From Bizionia myxarmorum (GTDB taxonomy: Bacteria > Bacteroidota > Bacteroidia > Flavobacteriales > Flavobacteriaceae), in contig NZ_VSKK01000001.1 in NCBI RefSeq assembly GCF_008086205.1, positions 558,001 to 622,000 on the forward strand: DNA of 64,000 nucleotides, read 5' to 3'. Below are positions 26,748 to 33,811 of this stretch, in pieces. Position numbers and translations under genes: made by a program. Below the pieces are notes generated by a model, which was not told the DNA's origin, ran no database searches, and was given only the letters and a program-made list of their open reading frames with translations. Position 1 is the stretch's first letter; each line of letters starts with the position of its first letter.

Positions 26748-28022
26748 TTAAAAAAGGTCATCACTGGTTATACTTTGCGTTCTTTTACTGTAGTTGATTG
26801 AGCGTTTCACGAAGAAATCACCGTGTTTGGTGCCAATAATTTCATCATCAAACCATTCGGTTCCTGCTAGAAGGTTTTTATCTATCTCAAATATTTTACC
26901 AATTCCTATACTTTCTAGTGAATTGTTAAAACGGTGTTTAATAAACTCATTGATTAGGTTTTTTGGTAAGAAATCCAATTCACCGTCTTCAAAAATCCAG
27001 TCTATAATTTTACTTTCTGATTCAAAAGCTTCGCGACACATGTCTTGAATTCTTATTTCATATTCTTCATCAAACCAATCTGGATTTTCCGCTTTTATAA
27101 TTTTAATAAGATCAATACCAAAATCACCGTGAATTTGTTCTTCTTTAGACGTTGCTTCAACCACATTAGATATCCCTTTCAGCATATTTTTATGTTTGTT
27201 AAAAGCCATAATTATTAAAAACTGCGAGAATAAGGACACGTGTTCAATAAAAAGAGAGAACAACAATACTGATTCTGAATACTCTTTATTATCGTCACTT
27301 TTAGCGTTCTTTAAAGCAGTTTCTAAATACTGCACACGCTTCATAATAACAGGTTTCTTTTTCAGGTTTTTAAATTCTTCATTTAAACCTAAAACCTCTA
27401 ATAAATGCGAATACGCATCGTGATGACGTACTTCACTTTCCGCAAAAGTTGCCCCGACTGAACCTATTTCTGGTTTCGGCATTCTGTGATATAATTCACC
27501 CCAGAAATTCTTTACAGCCACTTCAATTTGAGAAATAGCCAACATGGTATTTTTTATAGCCGTTTGTTCTGGACCTGATAATAGGGTTTTAAAATCCTGA
27601 ACATCACTTGTGAAATTAAATTCGGTATGAATCCAGTATGAATGTCTGATAGCAGGAACATATTCGTATAATTCTGGATATTCATATGGCTTTAAATTAA
27701 TACGTTTTTCAAAAATATTGCTTTTACGCTTTTTAGACTGCTCATTTCGGTATAAAATATAGGCTTTAGCAACATCAAAAAACCCACTTTCCATAAGTTT
27801 AGTCTCTACAAAATCTTGCACTTCTTCCACAGTCGGTAAATAATCCGTGTCTAGTTGTTTTCTATGTAACAGCGATGTAAAAACCTTGTTTGAAATGCGT
27901 TCAGCATCTTCCAATTGGCCGTGTTGAACGGCAGTCATTGCTTTTAAAATAGCGTTTGTAATCTTGTTTAAATCAAAGGGTTCCGTTAGGAAGTCTCTTT
28001 TTAAAACAGAAATAATTTTCAT
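26748..28022 (-). CDS. nrdB: Ribonucleotide reductase radical-generating beta subunit with N-terminal ATP-cone
   Basis: 424 residues, about 90 longer than ordinary NrdB. Residues 1-90 (MKIISVLKRDFLTEPFDLNK through VEETKL/AYILYRNEQ) have the ATP-cone pattern normally at the NrdA N-terminus. The ferritin-like core has metal ligands at about Glu167 and in SEVRHHDAYSH (Glu197, His200), with Tyr204 at the position of the E. coli radical Tyr122. The same design is known from Leeuwenhoekiella blandensis, where dATP inhibits through the beta subunit and the cofactor is dimanganese (class Id). Whether this protein uses a Tyr radical or Mn(III)Mn(IV) cannot be read from sequence. First gene of nrdB-nrdA. 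Confidence 0.92.
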   Translation of the reverse strand: MKIISVLKRDFLTEPFDLNKITNAILKAMTAVQHGQLEDAERISNKVFTSLLHRKQLDTDYLPTVEEVQDFVETKLMESGFFDVAKAYILYRNEQSKKRKSNIFEKRINLKPYEYPELYEYVPAIRHSYWIHTEFNFTSDVQDFKTLLSGPEQTAIKNTMLAISQIEVAVKNFWGELYHRMPKPEIGSVGATFAESEVRHHDAYSHLLEVLGLNEEFKNLKKKPVIMKRVQYLETALKNAKSDDNKEYSESVLLFSLFIEHVSLFSQFLIIMAFNKHKNMLKGISNVVEATSKEEQIHGDFGIDLIKIIKAENPDWFDEEYEIRIQDMCREAFESESKIIDWIFEDGELDFLPKNLINEFIKHRFNNSLESIGIGKIFEIDKNLLAGTEWFDDEIIGTKHGDFFVKRSINYSKRTQSITSDDLF

Positions 28023-28462
28023 GTTGCTGTATGGTTTGAGGGTTCAGAAATTTCGCGACCATAAAGGTCTCCTTTTATTCTTAAGTTTACATGATATCTC
28101 TTTTGGGTTTTCCACATTGTTATCAACATTTGTAATTTTGATGTTGAAAAACTTTAAAATTCTGTGAAATATTATGAAGAAACATACTCTTTATTTTGAT
28201 ATAAAAATGTAAAGCAAATTTTACGTACTAATTTGAAATCTCACTCAAATTACCCTCAGAGTTAGGTCGGAGTTAGCTCGGACTCAGAACGGACTTAAAA
28301 TGGCGACTTTAGCGTAGTGAAATTTGCAGAATTTTATTGGAGTTTAAAAGACTCAAAATTTGAACAGCAAAGCGTTTTTACAGATTAAATTTTTCAAAAC
28401 TTTAGAAATAATGGGTAACAATTACGGCTAATGATTGATATATTAACAAACAACGTCTTATT
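28023..28462. other. Intergenic region upstream of nrdBA, 440 nt
   Basis: Divergent gap between nrdB and a lipoprotein gene. Between 28108 and 28150 it has three 9-mers close to the DnaA box TTATCCACA: TTTTCCACA (28108-28116), TTATCAACA (28120-28128) and, on the minus strand, TTTTCAACA (28142-28150). Nearby are short direct repeats gagttaggtcg / gagttagctcg (about 28260-28280). No NrdR-type box pair and no TAnnTTTG box for nrdB were found by eye. Confidence 0.35.
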
Positions 28463-29536
28463 ATGAAAAATATAGTAATAGTATTTACACTAGCTTTGAC
28501 CACTTTAATGAGTTGCGATACAGATTTCGACAACGACCCAACAACTGTTTGCAACGCAAAATTTTATGCTTTTCAAGCCAGCAATGAAGCCACCGTTATT
28601 GGCGATATGTTAAATGTTGGTTATCTTACCAAGTTTAACCCAAATACAGCTCCCGTATTTAATAATTCCATTCCCAATAGCAGCTTTAATGATGAGGGCA
28701 CCCTATTTTATCCAACTAGCGCGTTAAAAAACGACAATTCACAATTGGTTAGTTTAGCAGCTAAAACGGGAGGAAAAAGGCTTTTAAAAGCTGATTTTCC
28801 TAGCGCTACCGTAACTCAAAATAGTACCATAAGCTCCGATTTAAGCGCTGTAGTTTATGTGAATAATGATTTAAGGTTTTTAAAAATAACAGATAAGGTA
28901 AATCAAATAAGCGCCCCTTATAATGATGTAATTAATTTTAAGGCTGAATTAGTTGACGAATCTGGAACATCTTTTTCGGGAGCACCTCAAATAATTAATC
29001 TTCCAGACACTGTAGAAAACGGATTTAGAGATTCTAATATTGAAGGTGTCTTTTTAGATAATAAAGTCTACTTTCTAGCAAATTGTCAGCTTTTAGTTTA
29101 CGACTTGCTGACCTCTAATTTCAATGTAGAAACCATTGCTTCGTACGCTGGTGCCAACGACAGAAAATTTATGCAAGGTCTGGAAATAAGCCAATCCAAC
29201 ACCTTATTAATGATGAAGCAAACCGTTTTACCAAATTATAAAATTGAAATTTTAGAGCTGCCATCAATCTCCGCTGGAGATTATACGTCTACCTCATTAT
29301 TTAATTTGGAGGCATCAAGTTTTCCAGCAAACAGTCCGCAATTATCTTCTATAATTAATGCACAAGAAAGGCGATCGACCACTTATGACTCTTGCGATAA
29401 CACCTATTATTTTACTTTTATGAGTAGCTATTCACCATACAATACAAGCGTTTACGAAATAGATTTGAATGCGTTTAGCATTGCCAATTATCCATTTAAT
29501 AACAGTTATATTTTTGGATTAGAAGTTCAGAAATAA
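28463..29536 (+). CDS. Hypothetical lipoprotein
   Basis: 357 residues. MKNIVIVFTLALTTLMSC is a lipoprotein signal with lipobox LMSC. The mature part is rich in beta strands and Ser/Asn, with no catalytic motif seen; spaced segments such as VYVNNDLRFLKITD, GVFLDNKVYFLANCQLLVYDL and TYYFTFMSSYSPYNTSVYEIDL are compatible with a beta-propeller. I do not recognise a family. No operon partner; a degraded coding stretch follows downstream. Confidence 0.75.
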   Translation: MKNIVIVFTLALTTLMSCDTDFDNDPTTVCNAKFYAFQASNEATVIGDMLNVGYLTKFNPNTAPVFNNSIPNSSFNDEGTLFYPTSALKNDNSQLVSLAAKTGGKRLLKADFPSATVTQNSTISSDLSAVVYVNNDLRFLKITDKVNQISAPYNDVINFKAELVDESGTSFSGAPQIINLPDTVENGFRDSNIEGVFLDNKVYFLANCQLLVYDLLTSNFNVETIASYAGANDRKFMQGLEISQSNTLLMMKQTVLPNYKIEILELPSISAGDYTSTSLFNLEASSFPANSPQLSSIINAQERRSTTYDSCDNTYYFTFMSSYSPYNTSVYEIDLNAFSIANYPFNNSYIFGLEVQK

Positions 29537-29643
29537 AAAATTTCTTGAAATAGACTATCCTCGAGGCGGAGCCATCGAGGTATTTTACCAGTTTCATTTT
29601 GGCTTCTGCCAAAAAGCGAAATTTTGTTTTTTGCCTCACCTGA

Positions 29644-29661
29644 CCCCGATAACTATCGGGG
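29644..29661. repeat. Palindrome of the CCCGATA-nn-TATCGGG type
   Basis: ccccgata / tatcgggg around ac. Shares its core with the element at 30562-30579. It lies in a stretch (about 29550-29690) of short GC-rich inverted repeats unlike the surrounding sequence, probably remnants of dispersed intergenic repeats. Confidence 0.6.
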
Positions 29662-29668
29662 GCCGAAA

Positions 29669-29904
29669 ATGGCAGTTCTGACATCTCCCAAAGAATATCA
29701 ATTTCAAAAAGCGGAACTAGTAAAAGACATACTTATTTTCCATCGATAAAAACATTAAACTTTCACATTAGTCCACATGAAAAAAATTCACTTGACACAT
29801 TTCCATTGCCTGTAAAAGAGAAAAAGCTAAATGCATTAGAGTACACCAAGCATTCTTTTTGGTTTAACAAAGAATATATACGAGATGAGATTTATTTAAA
29901 ATAA
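29669..29904 (+). pseudogene. Possible frameshifted coding remnant
   Basis: An ATG at 29669 opens MAVLTSPKEYQFQKAELV and stops at 29747-29749; a second frame, offset by one base, carries on from about 29740 with FHISPHEKNSLDTF, LEYTKHSFWFNKEYI and RDEIYLK before TAA at 29902-29904. Both halves have normal protein composition, so together they look like one small gene broken near 29740. No family recognised, and chance reading in AT-rich DNA is possible. Confidence 0.3.
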
Positions 29905-29934
29905 TTCGTCCCCTCATTCTTCCCCTATAAAATA

Positions 29935-29966
29935 AAAAGCCCCGTAATCGCATTGATTACGGGGCT
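29935..29966 (-). terminator. Rho-independent terminator after tRNA(CAU)
   Basis: agccccgtaatc pairs with gattacggggct around a 5-base loop; the minus strand then runs into T. It lies 16 nt beyond the tRNA 3' end. Confidence 0.85.
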
Positions 29967-29982
29967 AGATAAGTAAAATAAG

Positions 29983-30056
29983 TGGTCCCACCTGGGCTCG
30001 AACCAGGGACTTTCTGATTATGAGTCAGATACTCTAACCAGCTGAGTTATAGGACC
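29983..30056 (-). tRNA. tRNA with CAU anticodon (Met or Ile2)
   Basis: 74 nt. Acceptor GGTCCTA pairs with TGGGACC (one G-U), D-stem ACTC/GAGT, anticodon loop CTCATAA, T-arm CCTGG-TTCGAGC-CCAGG, discriminator A; no CCA is encoded. CAU can be elongator Met or lysidine-modified Ile2. The acceptor pairs C4-G69 and C5-G68 are those reported as recognised by TilS in E. coli Ile2, leaning towards Ile2, but this is weak evidence. Initiator features (three G-C pairs in the anticodon stem, mismatched first pair) are absent. Confidence 0.9.
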
Positions 30057-30140
30057 CATTAGCGCAAGGCTAACTTCTGGTTTCTCTTTTTTCAAATAGA
30101 GTGCAATATTACTACATATTTTATTAGTCTCAAAGTATTT

Positions 30141-30545
30141 TTATTCCTTTATATCTTGGCATAACTCAATCAATACGCCATTTGTGGATTTTGGATGTAT
30201 AAAAGCCACTAATTTGTTATCGGCTCCCTTTTTTGGTGTTTTATTTAAAACTGTAAATCCTTCTTTTTCAAGTCGTGCTATTTCGGCTTCAATATCATCC
30301 ACATCAAAAGCAATATGGTGAATACCTTCACCTCGTTTTTCTATAAATTTCGCTATCGGGCTATCCGGATTTGTAGCTTCTAGCAATTCAATTTTATTAG
30401 AACCAACTTGGAAAAACGATGTATTAACTCCTTCACTTGCCACTTCTTCAATCTTATAATGCGATGCATTAAAAAGCTTAGCAAATAAGTCATTTGAGGC
30501 TTCTAAATTTTTTACGGCAATACCTATATGTTCAATTTTATTCAT
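30141..30545 (-). CDS. mce: Methylmalonyl-CoA epimerase
   Basis: 134 residues from the ATG at 30545, which begins the conserved MNKIEHIGIAVKNLE; the frame continues 43 codons upstream over a repeat and a promoter and is not used. A glyoxalase/VOC-fold enzyme with metal ligands in IEHIGIAV (His6), RGEGIHHIAFDVDD and GVLIELCQ. It interconverts (R)- and (S)-methylmalonyl-CoA in propionate metabolism, partnering a B12 mutase not in this window. Divergent from rbfA; a minus-strand -7 box TATTTTTG at 30614-30621 is a likely promoter. Confidence 0.92.
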   Translation of the reverse strand: MNKIEHIGIAVKNLEASNDLFAKLFNASHYKIEEVASEGVNTSFFQVGSNKIELLEATNPDSPIAKFIEKRGEGIHHIAFDVDDIEAEIARLEKEGFTVLNKTPKKGADNKLVAFIHPKSTNGVLIELCQDIKE

Positions 30546-30561
30546 GGCTATTTTCCGGCAA

Positions 30562-30579
30562 TCCCGATAGGTATCGGGA
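30562..30579. repeat. Palindrome of the CCCGATA-nn-TATCGGG type
   Basis: tcccgata / tatcggga around gg, in the leader of mce. It shares the core with 29644-29661. Confidence 0.6.
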
Positions 30580-30613
30580 GAGTTCTTTTTAATTAAAACT
30601 ATTTTAGTATCTT

Positions 30614-30621
30614 CAAAAATA
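30614..30621 (-). promoter_or_regulatory. -7 box TATTTTTG of mce
   Basis: Minus-strand TAnnTTTG match, 68 nt upstream of the mce ATG and back to back with the rbfA box. The mce leader would contain the CCCGATA palindrome. Confidence 0.35.
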
Positions 30622-30641
30622 CAATAATCTTTAAATATGCG

Positions 30642-30649
30642 TATTTTTG
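30642..30649 (+). promoter_or_regulatory. -7 box TATTTTTG of rbfA
   Basis: Exact TAnnTTTG match ending 4 nt before the rbfA ATG, so the mRNA may be leaderless or nearly so. Confidence 0.45.
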
Positions 30650-30653
30650 TGCC

Positions 30654-31049
30654 ATGGAAGAAAGTCAAAGACAAAAAAAGATAGGATCCGTTTTACAACG
30701 TGATCTGGTAGAAATACTTCAAAAGGCTGCTATTGATGGCGGTATGCAAGGTGTTTTAATTTCCGTTTCAAAAGTGAAAGTTACCGTCGATTTATCGGTT
30801 GCTAAAGTATATTTAAGTATTTTCCCTAACGATAGAGCTAAAGAATTACTTGTTGGTATCCGCTCCAATGCGCCACTTATTAAGCACGAATTAGCACAAC
30901 GCACCAGACATCAACTTCGCCGTATGCCACAATTAGAATTTTTTGTGGACGACTCATTAGAATATATTGATGGAATTGAAAAATCATTGAAAAGAACCGA
31001 AAATCCAATTAATGATCCAGATCTTTTAGATAAGCGTAGAAAATCTTAA
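30654..31049 (+). CDS. rbfA: 30S ribosome-binding factor
   Basis: 131 residues, KH-type fold. Family features: N-terminal RQKKIGSVLQRDLVEILQ, central VSKVKVTVDLSVAKVYLSIFP and RHQLRRMPQLEFFVDDSLEY. It helps mature the small ribosomal subunit at the 5' end of 16S rRNA. It is followed 67 nt later by a LolC/E-type permease in the same direction, an arrangement that could be one transcript. Confidence 0.95.
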   Translation: MEESQRQKKIGSVLQRDLVEILQKAAIDGGMQGVLISVSKVKVTVDLSVAKVYLSIFPNDRAKELLVGIRSNAPLIKHELAQRTRHQLRRMPQLEFFVDDSLEYIDGIEKSLKRTENPINDPDLLDKRRKS

Positions 31050-31116
31050 TCGGTTTAAAAAATCTTCAAAACGATAGGCTTTTCAAGTTTCAATCTGTTT
31101 ATAGCTTGTGTAATTT

Positions 31117-32322
31117 ATGAATTTTTCACTCTATATAGCGAAACGGTATTTGCTTTCTAAAAGCAGCAACAATGCTATTAACTTTATTACACTCATTGCC
31201 GCCATTAGTGTGGTTTTAGGTGCATTATCGCTATTTATTGTTTTGTCTGGATTTGCAGGTTTAAAAGATTTCACCTTACAATTCACCTCTTTAGTGGATC
31301 CCGATTTAAAAGCGGAAGCTGCCGTTGGGAAATCGTTTAAAGTTTCTTCAGAAGAACTTCAAGCACTCCAAAACCATCCTGATATTGTTTTTTTTTCTCA
31401 AATTGTTGAAGAACGCGTTTTCATCACTTTTGAAGACAAGAATTATCCAAATGCCTATATAAAAGGTGTGGATGAAAATTTTGAATCGGTTACAGCTATC
31501 GATTCTGTAGTGCCGCTTGGTAGTTGGTTTTCTGAAAACAGCAACCAAATTGTAACGGGTTGGGGCATTGCAAACCGATTGAATATTGGAGTAATGGACT
31601 ACGGAAAAACCCTTGAATTATATATCCCAAAACCAGGAAAAGGTCAGGTAACCGATGTTAAACAAGCATTTACCAGCACCAAAGTAATAAATGTTGGCAT
31701 TTTTGATATTAACGAAGCAGCTAACAATAAATATATTTATGCACCTATAGAAATGGCGCGTTTTCTTTTAAATTTTGAAGGCAATCAAATCACAGCTTTA
31801 GAATTTAAAACCCGTGAAGGCAGCAAAGAATCTGATACCCGAGAAGCGATTACAACTATTTTAGGCGATAAGGTTATATTAAAAAATAGCGAGCAGTTAA
31901 ATGATGCGCTGTATAAAATGCTAAATACCGAATATTTAGCGGTATATCTCATTTTCACGCTAATACTAATTATTGCTTTATTTAACGTGGTTGGAACTAT
32001 TATTATGATGATTCTAGATAAAAAGAAAACGCTTCATACGTTATATCATATGGGCGCAACGATTCAAGATATTAGACGAATTTTCTTTCTGCAAGGCTCG
32101 TTAATGACCGTTTTTGGTGGATTGATTGGGCTGCTTGTTGGTTATCTAATCGTGCAAGTTCAAATAAGTTTTGGATTGGTAAAAATTACACCTTCACTAC
32201 CCTACCCAATGGCTATTAATTTGGAGAATTTTCTGATTGTATTTATTACCATTTCAGTTTTAGGAATTTTAGCATCTAAAGTTGCTTCCGTTCGCATTAC
32301 GAAAAACTTAGTGAGTTATTGA
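31117..32322 (+). CDS. ABC permease of the FtsX/LolC-LolE type
   Basis: 401 residues. One N-terminal membrane helix (about 22-47, NFITLIAAISVVLGALSLFIVLSG), a large periplasmic domain (about 50-270), then three C-terminal helices (about 275-300, 325-350 and 370-390): the FtsX plan. The start MNFSLYIAKRYLLSKSSNNAINFIT is typical of LolC/LolE proteins that release outer-membrane lipoproteins from the inner membrane. No ATPase gene (lolD) lies beside it; the ATPase would have to come from elsewhere. The role in lipoprotein sorting is inferred from family. Confidence 0.85.
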   Translation: MNFSLYIAKRYLLSKSSNNAINFITLIAAISVVLGALSLFIVLSGFAGLKDFTLQFTSLVDPDLKAEAAVGKSFKVSSEELQALQNHPDIVFFSQIVEERVFITFEDKNYPNAYIKGVDENFESVTAIDSVVPLGSWFSENSNQIVTGWGIANRLNIGVMDYGKTLELYIPKPGKGQVTDVKQAFTSTKVINVGIFDINEAANNKYIYAPIEMARFLLNFEGNQITALEFKTREGSKESDTREAITTILGDKVILKNSEQLNDALYKMLNTEYLAVYLIFTLILIIALFNVVGTIIMMILDKKKTLHTLYHMGATIQDIRRIFFLQGSLMTVFGGLIGLLVGYLIVQVQISFGLVKITPSLPYPMAINLENFLIVFITISVLGILASKVASVRITKNLVSY

Positions 32323-32463
32323 TTTTTAAAAAGACTTAAGACCGCTGTGCTTATAGAATCCAGAAAATAGACTGGAGCAAAACAGACTCAATATATAGGT
32401 ATGTAAACGATAAGCAATTTGCTTTCGAGTTTTGAACCACAAATAAATATAATATAGGGTTTG

Positions 32464-33459
32464 TTATTGAGCAAATTCGTAGCCTGAAAATGATTCTAAA
32501 ACAGCATCAAAAGTAGCAAAAACATCTTCAGATTCATCACTCGTTACCATTTTCATGCGGTATTCTTTAAAGTTTGGAATCCCTTTAAAATAGTTGGTAT
32601 AATGTCTTCTGGTTTCAAAAACACCTAACTTTTCACCTTTCCAATCAATAGCCATTTGTAAATGACGTTTGGCGGCATCCACCCGTTCTTCTAAAGAAAC
32701 TGGCGCTAAATGTTCACCTGTATTAAAAAAGTGTTTCACTTGCTTAAAAAACCAGGGATTTCCAATGCTTGCGCGACCAATCATACAGCCATCTAAACCA
32801 TAAATATCACGCATTTCCATGGCACGTTCAGGCGTATCCACATCGCCATTTCCAAAAACAGGAATATGCATGCGTGGATTGTTTTTTACGGCAGCAATTG
32901 GTGCCCAGTCGGCTTGACCTTTATACATTTGTGCACGTGTACGGCCGTGAATGGAAATAGCTTGGCAACCTACGTCTTGTAATCGTTCAGCAACTTCTAA
33001 AATCCGGATAGAATCATGATCCCAACCCAAACGGGTTTTTACAGTTACGGGTAAATTGGTGCGTTTTACCATTTCAGCGGTGAGTTTTTCCATGAGGCAG
33101 ACATCTTTTAAAATACCAGCGCCAGCTCCTTTACTCACTACTTTTTTAACAGGACAACCAAAATTAATATCAATGATATCAGGATTGGATTTTTCTACAA
33201 TATCAATGGTTTGCAACATGCTTTCCAAATTGGCGCCAAAAATTTGAATACCAACAGGACGTTCCTTTTCATAAATATCAAGCTTCATGATGCTTTTTGC
33301 CGCGTCACGAATTAAGCCTTCACTAGAAATGAATTCCGTGTAAACCACATCTGCGCCTTGTTCCTTACACAATGCCCGAAATGGTGGATCGCTTACGTCT
33401 TCCATAGGTGCTAAAAGCAGTGGAAAGTTTGGAAGTTCTATGTTACCTATTTTTACCAA
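32464..33459 (-). CDS. dusB: tRNA-dihydrouridine synthase
   Basis: 331 residues from a TTG at 33459, giving MVKIGNIELPNFPLLLAPMEDVSDPPF, the usual Dus start. A longer frame to 33504 would take in the -7 box and has an atypical N-terminus. TIM-barrel flavoenzyme with the catalytic Cys102 in NFGCPVKKVVSKGAGA, substrate/FMN segments VTVKTRLGWD and SIHGRTRAQMY, and IGRASIGNPWFF. It reduces uridine to dihydrouridine in tRNA D-loops. The subgroup letter is uncertain. Confidence 0.92.
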   Translation of the reverse strand: MVKIGNIELPNFPLLLAPMEDVSDPPFRALCKEQGADVVYTEFISSEGLIRDAAKSIMKLDIYEKERPVGIQIFGANLESMLQTIDIVEKSNPDIIDINFGCPVKKVVSKGAGAGILKDVCLMEKLTAEMVKRTNLPVTVKTRLGWDHDSIRILEVAERLQDVGCQAISIHGRTRAQMYKGQADWAPIAAVKNNPRMHIPVFGNGDVDTPERAMEMRDIYGLDGCMIGRASIGNPWFFKQVKHFFNTGEHLAPVSLEERVDAAKRHLQMAIDWKGEKLGVFETRRHYTNYFKGIPNFKEYRMKMVTSDESEDVFATFDAVLESFSGYEFAQ

Positions 33460-33476
33460 GAGACTATTAATTTGTG

Positions 33477-33484
33477 CAAAATTA
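33477..33484 (-). promoter_or_regulatory. -7 box TAATTTTG of dusB
   Basis: Minus-strand TAnnTTTG match, 17 nt upstream of the TTG start. It supports the short form of the protein, since a longer form would begin 20 nt upstream of this box. Confidence 0.45.
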
Positions 33485-33673
33485 CGACTTTTTATAGTTA
33501 TCAATATAATTTTTACAATTATGGCTGTTTAAAATCCAAAAACCATAAAATCCTATGAATAATTCGGCAATGGTTCCAAATTGAAAACCATAATAAAATG
33601 AAACAGGAACCACAATGGACACTGAAATAATGAGATGAATTTTTGCTATAAATTCCTGTTTGTTGAATCGCAT
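33482..33673 (-). CDS. Small membrane protein, 63 residues
   Basis: Begins MRFNKQEFIAKIHLIISVSI; two hydrophobic segments (about 11-28 and 34-50) and a short polar tail ending NYKKS suggest a two-helix inner-membrane protein. It lies in the gap before dusB in the same direction, ending inside the dusB -7 box. No family recognised; start codon ATG, composition normal. Could be a chance frame. Confidence 0.45.
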   Translation of the reverse strand: MRFNKQEFIAKIHLIISVSIVVPVSFYYGFQFGTIAELFIGFYGFWILNSHNCKNYIDNYKKS

Positions 33674-33811
33674 CGAGTTAATTAAAAGTTTATTTTTTTG
33701 TCAGTTCAAGTGCAGTCGCGAACCAATCGTCTTATAAATTAGTTTTCGACTGCGCTCTACCTGACATTCCCAATGATAACCGACCATTAAATATGCAGGT
33801 AAAAATGATCT

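Noticed and set aside
29496-29684. Minus-strand 62-codon frame
   Set aside because: It runs through inverted repeats and the end of the lipoprotein gene, with no protein-like pattern or promoter.
30546-30674. Longer N-terminus of methylmalonyl-CoA epimerase
   Set aside because: It covers a palindrome, two promoter boxes and the rbfA start; the VOC domain begins at the downstream ATG.
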